Shown: positions 1 to 8,892, numbered from the stretch's first letter. The stretch is DNA of 64,000 bases from Cognatilysobacter xinjiangensis (GCF_014651995.1 NZ_BMXY01000005.1:103783-167782); one strand, 5' to 3'. Numbers and translations: made by a program. The notes: generated from the letters alone by a model not told the origin.

Positions 1-1481
1 GGCCGCGCTTGTGTGTAAGTGTCTTCGCCGCCGCGGTCTCGGTACTCGTACTCCCCGGTAACCTCGCCAATCGCTCGGAACTTCAGGTTGCCTTGCGACA
101 CAATGAAGAGGTCGCCCACTTTCACCCGACGGATAAACGTGTCGAGTGCCGTGACGGTGTAGTCCGTGGACTCGAACGTCGTTCCTTGCGCATGCTGCAA
201 CCGGTCGACGATGTCTGCTCGCGACTTGACGCCTGAGAGGTCCACCCCGTATCCAAATCCGAGCAACGCGATACCTTTTTGCATGCACTCGTCGAAGATA
301 TGCCCCTCGGTCGCCCAGTCGCCGAGGGAGATCTTCCACACGCGCCGACCGTCGATGTCGAGGTCTCCGCTGGACTCCGTGACCGTACGACTGCGCGCCG
401 CGTCGCAGACCTGACGGAAAACGCCTGGCTCGACGCGGTAGTGAATGCCTCCAGCCGCCCCGTCGTCCTCGGCCGTTTCGGCCCGGATGCCCTCGACGAA
501 GTCTTCGTAGCTGAAGCTTTGATGGAAGGTGACGAAGCGGATGCGGCCTGCCTGGGCAAGCTCGTCGTAGCGCGCCTTCAATACTGAGCGCTCCCCCGAG
601 TGCCGTTCCAGGAATTCCGGATCGACGATCCGCAGCGCTTCCTCGACCGTCCTGTGCGTTTTCCCGGTTCCGGGTGGGCCAAAGAGGATGCGATTGATGG
701 GCTGGTTCACGGGGTGCGCCTGAACGGGTTTGGTGGAGGAACTGGACTGCTGCTTGGTCGGCGGGGCTATGCCGTCGTATCCATCGCAAAGGTGGTCCAG
801 CTCCTCCCATGAGCGGACCTGCACGGCATAGGCCTGGTGGCCTCGGGCGAGGCTAGGTGCGTGGGCTGCGAGATGATGGTTGCGCGTACGTTCGGGCGGA
901 TACTCGGTGACCCGGCCGGGCAGCACTCCGGCTGGGACCGTCTCCACGAACAACTGGATGGACGTTTTCCGCTCGGGCTCCTTGCCAGGATCTACCGCAA
1001 GATGCCGGCCCTCACGCGTGCGGAATGCCACGATGTGCGTGGTACGTCGCGCCGGGCCCGGGTACCGGCGTTCGAGATAGCGAATGGCCAATGCGGCATT
1101 GAATGGAGGCTCTTCGACTTTACGAATGAGCGTGCCATGGGTGCTCCTGGCGGTCTCGTCCCGATAAACCTCCCACGTTCCGTGGATCGCAGGATCGTAG
1201 GGGACGAATGTGGCCGACGACCCACGGCCAATCCTGAGCAACTTGTCGTACCGATTGCCGCTGTCGGTGCGTCGCGGCTCGCGCCCGGATGTCTGGGAGG
1301 TCCTTTGCGGTGAGTTGACCGCCGCGTTATTCAGCGCTTGGGACACAGTACCCAACGGTGTATCCGGACGAGTCTTTTTCAGTTCGCTCCAGACCTCGTC
1401 GATGCTCGCACGCCCGCCCAATGCGCTTACGGCCTGAACGGCCGCAGCCCATTGCGTTGTTTCGTCAGAAACGTCGCTCAT
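1..1481 (-). CDS. McrB-like AAA+ GTPase/ATPase, 5' complete, 3' cut by window edge
   Basis: The frame is open from an ATG at 1481 to the left edge (about 493 residues seen). Residues 8-60 look like a winged-helix of the HARE-HTH type found at the N terminus of restriction-linked proteins. A Walker A loop GPPGTGKT lies at about residues 268-275, followed by FVTFHQSFSYEDFVEG, the signature of the McrB family. About residues 456-480 (GDLFIVSQGNLKFRAIGEV) resemble the insert found in McrB-type proteins that bind modified bases. The family is the NTP-driven motor of modification-dependent restriction and normally works with an McrC nuclease, which would have to lie left of the window. The ATG overlaps the stop of the upstream helicase gene as ATGA, so the two are translationally coupled. 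The family call is firm; modification-dependent restriction is inference because McrC is not visible. Confidence 0.85.
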   Translation of the reverse strand, partial: MSDVSDETTQWAAAVQAVSALGGRASIDEVWSELKKTRPDTPLGTVSQALNNAAVNSPQRTSQTSGREPRRTDSGNRYDKLLRIGRGSSATFVPYDPAIHGTWEVYRDETARSTHGTLIRKVEEPPFNAALAIRYLERRYPGPARRTTHIVAFRTREGRHLAVDPGKEPERKTSIQLFVETVPAGVLPGRVTEYPPERTRNHHLAAHAPSLARGHQAYAVQVRSWEELDHLCDGYDGIAPPTKQQSSSSTKPVQAHPVNQPINRILFGPPGTGKTHRTVEEALRIVDPEFLERHSGERSVLKARYDELAQAGRIRFVTFHQSFSYEDFVEGIRAETAEDDGAAGGIHYRVEPGVFRQVCDAARSRTVTESSGDLDIDGRRVWKISLGDWATEGHIFDECMQKGIALLGFGYGVDLSGVKSRADIVDRLQHAQGTTFESTDYTVTALDTFIRRVKVGDLFIVSQGNLKFRAIGEVTGEYEYRDRGGEDTYTQAR

Positions 1482-4400
1482 ACCTGTAGAGGGTTCTCAG
1501 TTAGTTTCGCGATGGCAGGCGCCCTTTCGTCTTCCTCCGAGTACTCTGCAACCCAGCACAGCAGGTTGACCAGGGCCATCTGCTCGGGGCTGTCGCAGCG
1601 CACGCTCAAAAGGGCCGGGCTTGCCACTACAAACGCGAGACATTGGGCCCGCGAAATCGCGACGTTCAAGCGGTTCTTGCTGAAAAGGAACTCGATGTCG
1701 CGTGGCAGCTCTTCGGCTGAGGATGTCGCCATGCTGACGATGACGGCCGCCGCTTCCTGTCCTTGAAACTTGTCCACCGTCCCCACGCGTGCACCCGCCG
1801 GAAGAACCTCCTTCAGAAGATTCACCTGCAGGTTGTACGGACTGACGACGAGGATGTCCTGGCACGTGAGCCGGCGACCGGCACATTCGCCATCCACGAT
1901 CGTGGCGTCGAGGAGCCTGCGATAGATTTCGAGGACCTGCTCAGCTTCCTCGCGGCTACTCTGGGCACATCCTTCGTGCTGAACGGGGATGAAGCGGATT
2001 CCCCTGGTCGGAGCGTCGACCATCCCGATGACGTGCCGCAGCAACGCGCCGCCCTCGGCCTGCAGGCGACCTTCGTAGACCGCCTCAGAAATGAAGCGAC
2101 ACACGCCCGGGTGCATCCGCCACGTTCGCGGTAGGAATACGCCCTCGGCGGCAGGGATCGTTGCCCGGCCGTCCATTAGGTACTCCAGGCACGATTCGCC
2201 CGACCGTCCCGGATGGGCACCCTGGATAGGCTGTCCGAGTTGCATCTGGTCGCCGAGCAGGACGATATTCCTGGCCCGGGTACCCATCGCCACGAGGTTG
2301 CCCAGCGATACTTGACCCGCCTCGTCGACGAACAGGTAGTCGAGTTCGAGGTCTTCCGGCAGTCCCGCGAAGGCCCACGCCGTGCCGGCAAACAGGCGGT
2401 GCTCGTCCGGGTCGAAGTCTTCCTTCTTTGCACTGTTCTGGAACCAGTCGCAATCGAAATGGCTATCGGTGCTTTGACCGGAAGCCTTCTTGAAGCCACG
2501 GAAGACAAATCCGCTTTCCCGCGCCGCGCCCACCGTCGCCTCGAGAAGGTTGTGGATCGCCTTGTGGCTGTTTGAGGTGACACCGACGGAGTGACCGGCA
2601 GCAAGCAGCCCCGCGATGACCCGCGAGCCGGTGTAGGTCTTGCCGGCCCCGGGCGGCCCTTGGATCACCAGGTACGACGCGTCCAGCCTGCGAATGACGC
2701 CAAGCACGTCATCGACGCTCGGCCGCTCAGGAACCAGATCCTCGCCCGGGCTGACGCCGTTGACCTTGGGAAGTTGCTTGCCCAGAACACGCTTTGTGGC
2801 AAAGAAGCGCTCGTCACCGGCACGCATGCTCTGCGCGAACCTCAAGACGTCTGCTTGTAGCCCTTTGGTGTCCACGGGGCTGGTGGGTCCGAGACTCAAC
2901 GTGCCCGGCGTGTCGTGGCTAGGCCCGAACTTGATGCAGGCCCGGCGCGTTTCGGGATCGACCTCAACGAGCTCGACCTCCTTTCCGGTGTCCAGCCGTG
3001 TCGCCCGACTGCCACTCCTGAGCTTGGTGTCCTGTGGCGGGTACCGGTAAGTCACGAGCCGTGATCGCTTGACCGGGACAACCGCGACATCGGGATCCAG
3101 AGTCAGGCCCGCCAAGCACTCGGCATCCTCCAGCAGCTCCTCCGATTCCATCTCCATGCAATCGAAGTACTTCCACCACTGCGGCTTCTGCTCGCGCCGG
3201 TGGAAGTCGATCAGGTGCAGAGTCATCTCCGTGAGCCGGCGCTCCGGACCGTCGGGCAGCGCGTTGTCGCCCTCGATGCGCCGCCGCAACGCTTCGCGCA
3301 ACTCGTCGGCTTCCTGCTTGGCAGAGCTGTCGGCCGCCTGGGGCGCGACTTCGCCGGCTTCCGAGGGCGACCCGACGTCACGCCATGGGAGCTCCGCGGG
3401 ACGCAGGCCCAGCAGCCAGCGATGCAGGCCGCATGTCGAATCGACGTCGTCGCGGTTGTAGTCCTCGATCGCCGTCAGCAGTGAGGGGTCGCGGGTCTGC
3501 CGCCAGCGGTCGTAGTAGATGATGCTCGCGCCGGCCTCTTGGACATCGCCGGAGCGTGCATCGCGGTAGAAGTGCTCGATGTTCTTGATCGAGTAGCCGG
3601 ACTCTGACACGCGGATCGCTTCCCGAACGACCTTGTAGAGGTCGACCAACCGGTTCTGCCGAAGCAGGTCGTCGACCTCGGCCTCGCGCGTCGCGTGCAT
3701 CGAGGCAAGCCGCCGGATCGCTGTCTTCTCATATGCCGCGTAGTGGTAGATGTGCGCGTTCGGGTGGCACTCGAGATGACTGGTGACGAAGTCCATGAAG
3801 GCTTCGAACGCCGCCTTCTCCTCGCTCCGGCTGTGGGCCCAGAAGGGTTGGAAGCGGAATCCGGTCGGTTCTTGCCAGCCGACGCCGAAGAGGTACTCCA
3901 GCCCGCCGGGTGCCAGCGGATCGCCTTCCATGTCGAAGTAAAGATCATGCGCGTCCGGCGGCGGAAGCCGCAGGAACCCCAAGGGCGGCTCCGACACCAC
4001 GGGCAGCAGGTCACATCGCTTCTGCCCAGTCGTGCGCTCGTGCCATTGCAACTGCGCCTGGTGGCGAAGCACCTGCAACGTCGTGGGGGCGAGTCTGGGC
4101 ACCGACGCGCCCTCTGGCAGCCCGGCCAGAGCCTCCAGCGTCATGATGCCCGCCGCATTGAGCTTGCGTATCTGCGACATCCGGATGTTGGCCACACGGC
4201 TCAGGTGATCGTCCCGTTCCCACTGTTCCGCACAGAGGTGATCCCAGGGACACTGCCCGCATTGGTCGCAGGGCACGGGATAGGTGGGTGCGTTGATAGA
4301 CCGACTGGCGATGAAGCGCGCCTTGAGCGCGTGGTAGTAGCGGATGTAGTCGCTGACCCGATAGCTCGCACGGGTGCCGTCGCCCAACACGACATGCATG

Positions 4401-4894
4401 AAGGCCGGCATCCGGCCCTGGAGGATCGCCAGGATGGACGAGTAGAAGCACAGCTGGACGAGGTAGGCGGCCTTGGATCGGTGCGCCAGCTTGGTGTCGA
4501 CGACCTCGTAGCTGTAGGGGCCGAGATCGGACGGCGTATCGACGCGCTCGAGAAAGTCCGAATAGCCCGCGAAGACGTCGTCCTGCAGTGCGGCTTGATA
4601 GATGACATCCGCCCCCTGCCTGAGCGCTTGGAGCGTGGCCTCGACCTGTTCCGGCAGCGCGCGCCGCGGCTCGCCCAGGTCAGCGATCGACCGGCCCTGG
4701 GCGCGCAAGGAATCCAGATAAGCCCGCTCGTGGTCCACGCCGAGGTTCTGGATGAGCGTGTCCATCTCGTCCTGTTCGCCCTTCGGCAAAGGCGTAACGA
4801 GATGCGCGGTGTCCAAAACGCTGAGGTGTTCGCAGCCAAGAAAACGGACCAAGTCCGTCGCCGAATAGATAACGTCGTTTCCGACCTTACGCAT
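1478..4894 (-). CDS. TM0106-family RecB-like nuclease fused to UPF1-like SF1 helicase
   Basis: The protein has 1138 residues from the ATG at 4894; a TTG at 4906 is a weaker alternative. The N-terminal third is a Cas4/RecB-like nuclease with EVVDTKLA at about 129-136 and a cysteine cluster (CDQCGQCPWDHLC, about 209-221) that could hold an Fe-S cluster. LYFDMEGDP at about 318 starts a predicted RNase H-like exonuclease domain. The C-terminal half is a superfamily 1 helicase: GPPGAGKT about 746-753, DEAG about 857, GDQMQL about 881, then VDKFQGQE and NVAISRAQ. The architecture matches the TM0106 family. It lies 96 bases after a WYL regulator and overlaps the McrB-like gene by four bases. Nucleic-acid degradation in phage defence is inferred from the context. 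Confidence 0.88.
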   Translation of the reverse strand: MRKVGNDVIYSATDLVRFLGCEHLSVLDTAHLVTPLPKGEQDEMDTLIQNLGVDHERAYLDSLRAQGRSIADLGEPRRALPEQVEATLQALRQGADVIYQAALQDDVFAGYSDFLERVDTPSDLGPYSYEVVDTKLAHRSKAAYLVQLCFYSSILAILQGRMPAFMHVVLGDGTRASYRVSDYIRYYHALKARFIASRSINAPTYPVPCDQCGQCPWDHLCAEQWERDDHLSRVANIRMSQIRKLNAAGIMTLEALAGLPEGASVPRLAPTTLQVLRHQAQLQWHERTTGQKRCDLLPVVSEPPLGFLRLPPPDAHDLYFDMEGDPLAPGGLEYLFGVGWQEPTGFRFQPFWAHSRSEEKAAFEAFMDFVTSHLECHPNAHIYHYAAYEKTAIRRLASMHATREAEVDDLLRQNRLVDLYKVVREAIRVSESGYSIKNIEHFYRDARSGDVQEAGASIIYYDRWRQTRDPSLLTAIEDYNRDDVDSTCGLHRWLLGLRPAELPWRDVGSPSEAGEVAPQAADSSAKQEADELREALRRRIEGDNALPDGPERRLTEMTLHLIDFHRREQKPQWWKYFDCMEMESEELLEDAECLAGLTLDPDVAVVPVKRSRLVTYRYPPQDTKLRSGSRATRLDTGKEVELVEVDPETRRACIKFGPSHDTPGTLSLGPTSPVDTKGLQADVLRFAQSMRAGDERFFATKRVLGKQLPKVNGVSPGEDLVPERPSVDDVLGVIRRLDASYLVIQGPPGAGKTYTGSRVIAGLLAAGHSVGVTSNSHKAIHNLLEATVGAARESGFVFRGFKKASGQSTDSHFDCDWFQNSAKKEDFDPDEHRLFAGTAWAFAGLPEDLELDYLFVDEAGQVSLGNLVAMGTRARNIVLLGDQMQLGQPIQGAHPGRSGESCLEYLMDGRATIPAAEGVFLPRTWRMHPGVCRFISEAVYEGRLQAEGGALLRHVIGMVDAPTRGIRFIPVQHEGCAQSSREEAEQVLEIYRRLLDATIVDGECAGRRLTCQDILVVSPYNLQVNLLKEVLPAGARVGTVDKFQGQEAAAVIVSMATSSAEELPRDIEFLFSKNRLNVAISRAQCLAFVVASPALLSVRCDSPEQMALVNLLCWVAEYSEEDERAPAIAKLTENPLQV

Positions 4895-4990
4895 GAGTGC
4901 CCCCAAACGCGGTTGCGCGCGCCCGCGGTAACGCCGCAGGGGCGGTCAATGTCAGGTGGTCGTGCGACAAGCCGTGTCGGAGAGGCGGGA

Positions 4991-6061
4991 TCATGCGAGT
5001 TCCGCCGCCTCGATCGCGGTCGTTGCCGGTGCGCCGGCAGGCACCGTTCCCGGACCGTGGGCGTACGCCGCGGCGGCCGCGCAGAGCTCACGGGAGAGAT
5101 CTGCGCGCAGTTCAGCGGGCTCGATGACCTCGACGCGTGAGCCAAAGGCCAGGAGCCACCAACGCAGGGGCTGGTCCCATTCCACGACGGCGGACACTTC
5201 GATCCGCCCGTCTGGAAGTGCACGCGTCGTCTGGTCCTTCGACAGCGGCGTTTCAAACAGGTGCTCGGCGGCATCCGGCTGGAAGCGAGCGACCAGTTGC
5301 ACTGGCCCCCGGCTCTCGTACCGGGTCGCACTGCGGCTAGCGTAGGTCTGGAGGCAGAAGCCATCAGGCTCGCGGTAGGGCGCTCCGACTTCGCGAAGAT
5401 CGGTGAGCCGGTGCACCGCCAGCTGTCGGATATCTCCGTAGTCGAACAGGGTGCATACCAGATACCGGACGGCCCCCCGGACCAGCAGGCCCAGCGGATG
5501 AATCAGCACGGGCTTGGACGTCCGTGCACCTTTGGCACGGTAGTACCCTTCCAGGCACCGCCGCCGGCCGAGGGCGCCATGCAGGATCGCAAGCGTGTTG
5601 GCTTCGATCTTTGGTGGCATCAGTTGCTGGGTCGTTGGCACGACTGCCATCCGCAGGTGCCAGTCGCGCCAGCCGCTGTCCTCGAGAGCGCTTTCCGCCA
5701 TCGCGTAGAGCGGCACCAGCTCGCTGTGCATCGAGCTAGGGAGTAGAGGCTGCAGGTGAGTCCGTGCCAGCAGCAGCGACACCGCTTGGGGCGGGCTGAA
5801 GCCCGGCGCGAATTCGAACGCGGCGCCGGGGGTCCATGACCAGCCGAAGGGCTTCGAGCGCTCGTCGGCCATCAGGGGAAATACGTCCGACAGCCCGTGC
5901 AGATCGCGTTCGATCGTCCGGGCGGTCACGTGAAAGCCGCGATCCCGGAGCCGTTCACGCAGCTCGCCCACAGTCACCCGGTGCGGATGCCGTGGAATGC
6001 ATCGCAACATCGCCCACTGGCGCGCAAGCGTCATTCCCCCGCCTTTCTGCCGTTCCGCCAT
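4991..6061 (-). CDS. WYL-domain transcriptional regulator (HTH + WYL)
   Basis: This 356-residue protein begins at ATG 6061, preceded by a purine-rich GGGGGATG. An in-frame start at 6124 is possible but would place the start upstream of the palindrome. The N terminus carries a winged helix-turn-helix (VTVGELRERLRDRGFHVTARTI and following). The middle has a WYL-type sensor domain (CLEGYYRAKGARTSKPVLIHPLG, then LFDYGDIRQLAVHRL) and a C-terminal WCX-like extension rich in W and R. WYL regulators such as BrxR and CapW repress defence operons and bind inverted repeats. A perfect inverted repeat lies 31 bases upstream of the start. It heads the nuclease-helicase/McrB operon, so it most likely controls these genes and itself. 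Confidence 0.85.
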   Translation of the reverse strand: MAERQKGGGMTLARQWAMLRCIPRHPHRVTVGELRERLRDRGFHVTARTIERDLHGLSDVFPLMADERSKPFGWSWTPGAAFEFAPGFSPPQAVSLLLARTHLQPLLPSSMHSELVPLYAMAESALEDSGWRDWHLRMAVVPTTQQLMPPKIEANTLAILHGALGRRRCLEGYYRAKGARTSKPVLIHPLGLLVRGAVRYLVCTLFDYGDIRQLAVHRLTDLREVGAPYREPDGFCLQTYASRSATRYESRGPVQLVARFQPDAAEHLFETPLSKDQTTRALPDGRIEVSAVVEWDQPLRWWLLAFGSRVEVIEPAELRADLSRELCAAAAAYAHGPGTVPAGAPATTAIEAAELA

Positions 6062-6091
6062 GACGCATCCCCCCGGTTGCGTCTCAAACCA

Positions 6092-6110
6092 TGCGACAGA
6101 ATACGTCGCA
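6092..6110. promoter_or_regulatory. Inverted-repeat operator TGCGAC-N7-GTCGCA upstream of the WYL operon
   Basis: TGCGAC (6092-6097) and GTCGCA (6105-6110) form a perfect 6-bp inverted repeat with a 7-base spacer (AGAATAC). It sits 31 bases upstream of the WYL start codon, in the expected promoter region. The same arms, spacer length and first three spacer bases recur at 8528-8546. Binding by the WYL protein is inferred. Confidence 0.6.
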
Positions 6111-6136
6111 CGTCTAGCAGACATTCTCCGAGTCCG

Positions 6137-6157
6137 AGCCTACGGCAGGCGTAGGCT
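6137..6157. other. Perfect 8-bp hairpin in the intergenic gap
   Basis: AGCCTACG (6137-6144) pairs with CGTAGGCT (6150-6157) across a 5-base loop. It has no clear T-run on either side, so it is not a typical intrinsic terminator. The gap 6062-6419 otherwise shows the operator and, between 6190 and 6390, protein-like but broken minus-strand frames that I could not assign; it may hold gene debris. Confidence 0.4.
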
Positions 6158-6419
6158 TGCAACGGACTTCGCTCCGTCGCAAGGGCCATCGGCTACGTGC
6201 TCCGCTGCCGTCGGAAGCCATCTCGGTATCTCCGCACGTCGGTCTGGCGCATAGCGCTGCGGGGCGGAACTGCTGCGCAATCCAGTAATGCACCGCGGAG
6301 GATTGCCCAAGCCCCCAAGACTTCGTTGTCGATGCCGCCCAGCCCCGGGAACGGGGTCGAGGGCGTCCTTGAATGCTTCGGCACCCGCGTCAGTGACGTC
6401 GTCGCCAGAACAATCGGAT

Positions 6420-6860
6420 CTACTCGCCGAACTGCGCCATACGTTTTCGCGAGCGGTCAACCGCGCTGTCCGAGAATAATTGCGGATGACGCAGAATCAC
6501 GGCCTCGAACGCATAGTTGTCCAGTCCAACCTCCTTCAGCGCAGTGAAGCCGGCGGTACCGTCCGACCGATCTACAGCCTGCTCGATAGCTGCGATAATT
6601 CCGCGGCGCTTGATCATCTGCCATGTACGGGAAGCACGGACACGCCTGCCGTGCTTTTCGGAAAGGATGTCTTCGTACGCGTAGATCGCTTCGAGACACT
6701 CTTTCTCGGCGACCGACGCGGCCCCATACGCCGCGGCACGCAGTTCCACGGCGCGCTGCCGTGCTTCGAGCGCAAGATCCGCGCGGCCGAGCTTGCGGGC
6801 GTTACGCGCGAAGGCTTCGCAGTGCTCGGGCGTTCTTAGCCGTTCTACTCGCTCATCCAT
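6420..6860 (-). CDS. Conserved hypothetical protein (146 aa), helical
   Basis: The start is ATG 6860 (MDERVERLRTPE); an upstream in-frame start at 6896 gives an unlikely extension. The protein is rich in Ala, Glu and Arg and predicted almost entirely helical. The segment ASRTWQMIKRRGII at about 95-108, followed by AIEQAVDRS, looks like a conserved core with possible nucleic-acid-binding character. No signal peptide, membrane segment or catalytic motif is visible. It follows the two coupled genes at 7010-8190 on the same strand after a 149-base gap and precedes the WYL operon. Proteins of this general type appear as unnamed hypotheticals in bacterial accessory DNA; I cannot assign a function. 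Confidence 0.7.
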   Translation of the reverse strand: MDERVERLRTPEHCEAFARNARKLGRADLALEARQRAVELRAAAYGAASVAEKECLEAIYAYEDILSEKHGRRVRASRTWQMIKRRGIIAAIEQAVDRSDGTAGFTALKEVGLDNYAFEAVILRHPQLFSDSAVDRSRKRMAQFGE

Positions 6861-7009
6861 TGGTTCTACCCTTCGCGTCCGACCGCTGATGCACAACGAG
6901 GCGGTGCACCGCGCCTACGCGACCGCTGGGCCTGGACAGCCCGCGCGAACTTACCGTCGCAATTGCGGGTCTCGCCCTAACCTTCGCGCGCCCCTGTCTA
7001 GGCACGGCG

Positions 7010-7606
7010 TCAGGCCTGCTCATCTGCAATGGCGTGGTCAAGGCTCGTTTGCTGCCAAGGGTGTCGCGCCAACACGTCGAGCAACAAGACCACAGCCGCC
7101 TCGAGATCCGCATACGCATACCGGCTGCCCATCCTGAGTTCAAGCTTCCTAAGCTCGTCGCGCCAGATCGGTTCCACCTCTCGGCCGGGAGGCAGGCCCG
7201 CGATCTCGGCTAGCCGGGGGCGAGCCACGGCAGCCGGGGCGCGAGCAGGCCGTGCGGCGGAGCGAACGTAATCGACCGCAGCGCGCACGCCGGACTCGGA
7301 GATCGTGACGCATCCAAAGTCTGGCCATGTCCTTGAGTCGCACTCGACCGTGTCCGCGTTCCACCAGTCCCAGTCGTGAACCGTGAGGAATGCCGACAGG
7401 ACGTCGCTGTAGAACGGGACGCCGATCCGGGTTTCGATGCCAAGCGCGTATGCGTCGCACTTGGGGCACACCAGGCAGGTGCTCCCGTTTAGCCGGCCGC
7501 GCCACTGCGACGTGTTGGCCGACACGAGTTCGATCCCCCGCTTCACCGCAGCCGTGTCGGCCACAGCAAGCGGCAATTCGCATGCCGGGCAGGTGGGCGT
7601 TCTCAT
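7010..7606 (-). CDS. Zinc-ribbon hypothetical protein (198 aa)
   Basis: The N terminus shows CPAC at residues 5-8 and CLVCPKC at about 44-50, together a likely four-cysteine zinc site. The middle holds a Trp- and Asp-rich segment (VHDWDWWNADTVECD), and the C terminus is helical. There is no signal peptide or membrane segment, so it should be cytoplasmic. Its ATG overlaps the end of the upstream gene by four bases (7603-7606), so the two are coupled. The context is a putative defence cluster. I do not recognise the family. Confidence 0.7.
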   Translation of the reverse strand: MRTPTCPACELPLAVADTAAVKRGIELVSANTSQWRGRLNGSTCLVCPKCDAYALGIETRIGVPFYSDVLSAFLTVHDWDWWNADTVECDSRTWPDFGCVTISESGVRAAVDYVRSAARPARAPAAVARPRLAEIAGLPPGREVEPIWRDELRKLELRMGSRYAYADLEAAVVLLLDVLARHPWQQTSLDHAIADEQA

Positions 7607-8190
7607 GAGATCCGGTACCTTTTAGACGGTGCCGCTCGGCGCGGCTCAGGGAGAAGCGGAAGAATGGCCGGCGGATTCACCGCGCCCCGATGGATCGCGA
7701 GGATCATGTCGGTAGCCTTCTTGATGAGTCGCTGAGCCCGTGACTGGCGGTGTCGCAAGTAGGCCATGTCGCGTTGCCTCGCCGACCGGAAGAACGCGAG
7801 GGAGCCCCAAAGCGGCGTGCGGCTCGCACTTTTCGCATCCTCGTAGCTCAGGACGCCATTGACCACGAGCAATGTATGAAGTGGTTCGAGCTTCAGGACG
7901 TGCTCGAAGCGGACCCTGAACTCCTCATCGGTCCATGAGAAGGACGCCGATTCCAGCACGCGGACGTTGTGGGCTGTTCCGGGTACAGCGCTGCGCAGGC
8001 GGCGTTCGATCAGCGCACGGTCCGCAGGCACCCGTGTGTAGACGTCCTCGATATAGAAATCGTCTTGCAGTGTGCCGCGAGCCGAGGGGACCGACAGGTC
8101 AGGTTGCCCCTGCAACTTACCTTCGCCTGCCAACGACCGCAGGAGCATCTGAGCAAACCGGGCATGCTCGGGAAAACGGGTCGAAGGCAT
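7603..8190 (-). CDS. Hypothetical protein (195 aa), coupled to the zinc-ribbon gene
   Basis: The chosen start is ATG 8190 (MPSTRFPEHARFAQML). A TTG start at 8280 would add 30 residues. The sequence has a conserved-looking core with LLRSLAGEGKLQG, then DDFYIEDVYTRVPADRALIERRL, then a segment ending in HTLLVVNGVLSYEDAKS. The C terminus is strongly basic (RHRQSRAQRLIKKATDM). No catalytic motif is evident. It is the first gene of the 7603/7010 pair, and a copy of the putative WYL operator lies 338 bases upstream. It is a plausible unrecognised member of the defence regulon. Confidence 0.65.
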   Translation of the reverse strand: MPSTRFPEHARFAQMLLRSLAGEGKLQGQPDLSVPSARGTLQDDFYIEDVYTRVPADRALIERRLRSAVPGTAHNVRVLESASFSWTDEEFRVRFEHVLKLEPLHTLLVVNGVLSYEDAKSASRTPLWGSLAFFRSARQRDMAYLRHRQSRAQRLIKKATDMILAIHRGAVNPPAILPLLPEPRRAAPSKRYRIS

Positions 8191-8527
8191 CCTGTGAACC
8201 TCGAAGAGTGGCCAGCCACGCCAGCGCCCACCCAAACCGTCATGCGGGCTCGAGTTTTTCGCCTTACGCACGGGGCGCAATCTTGCGAATCGATAGCCGC
8301 GGCCAAGCGTGCAAGTTACGCACGAGGCTCCCGCATCGTGCGTTACCGCCTCGATCGCGACGCGGTCGCAGCGGTCGTCATCGCCGGCTGGTAGCCCTGA
8401 AAGACTCGGGCTGACGCTGACGTGCCGCCCTGATCGGTGTCGCTTGATCCGGGGCCCGCGTCAGTAGTAGGACTTGTAGACACGAGTCGAAAGCTGCGCC
8501 CTGTGACAGGGTGATCGTAGGACGTGG

Positions 8528-8546
8528 TGCGACAGACAGCGTCGCA
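8528..8546. promoter_or_regulatory. Second TGCGAC-N7-GTCGCA inverted repeat
   Basis: TGCGAC (8528-8533) and GTCGCA (8541-8546) flank AGACAGC; a further G/C pair (8527/8547) extends the arms to 7 bp. It matches the site upstream of the WYL operon. It lies in an otherwise geneless stretch (8281-8661) upstream of the 8190-to-6420 genes. GTTCGAATCCC (8578-8588) in this stretch resembles a tRNA T-arm but is not part of a tRNA. Confidence 0.5.
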
Positions 8547-8661
8547 CTTGGCGGATGAGCCATGACCGGCGGCCCGCGTTCGAATCCCGAATCGCGCCGG
8601 AATCGCTTTTTCAGCGGCGCCGTTTCGCCGTGCTGCGCGCATCGCCAAGCGGACGCACGCC

Positions 8662-8892
8662 TTATCGGGTGGCGTCCGGCACGTACTCGACCAGGTCTTC
8701 GATCCGGCACGCGAAATAGCCGCAAAGCCGGTCCAGGTTCTCCGTACGAACGCCTGCACCGTGCTGGTTGAGCATCTTCGAGAGTGTATTGCGAGTGATG
8801 CCCGTGGCCTCGGCCACCTCTTGGATGGTGATCCGTCGCCGCTCGGCGAATTCCTTGTCCGCGATCAGGGCCTTGAGCTTGTAGCGCAACAC
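8662..8892 (-). CDS. XRE/Cro-type helix-turn-helix regulator (76 aa)
   Basis: This is a compact HTH protein: RRRITIQEVAEATGITRNTL forms helices 2-3, and KMLNQHGAGVRTENLDRLCGYF completes the domain. It ends with an acidic IEDLVEYVPD segment. GTG 8892 gives the usual length for this family; the frame stays open to 8982, but those extra residues do not look conserved. It is divergent from the excisionase/integrase genes, with an inverted repeat between them, so it probably controls the switch between maintenance and excision of the element. Confidence 0.8.
   Translation of the reverse strand: MLRYKLKALIADKEFAERRRITIQEVAEATGITRNTLSKMLNQHGAGVRTENLDRLCGYFACRIEDLVEYVPDATR

Noticed and set aside
122..587. 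Short frames on both strands near the left edge
   Set aside because: They lie in other frames of the McrB-like gene, whose open frame with Walker A covers 1-1481.
3695..5140. Long plus-strand frame opposite the helicase
   Set aside because: It is rich in Arg, Val and Gly without domain motifs and is the antisense of the TM0106 gene, which has clear motifs.
8578..8588. tRNA T-arm-like GTTCGAATCCC
   Set aside because: The flanks do not form the T stem or acceptor of a tRNA, so it is not a second attachment site that I can support.
8343..8759. Minus-strand frame of 138 residues upstream of the XRE gene
   Set aside because: Composition is noncoding-like, and it overlaps the XRE gene and the palindrome at 8528-8546.
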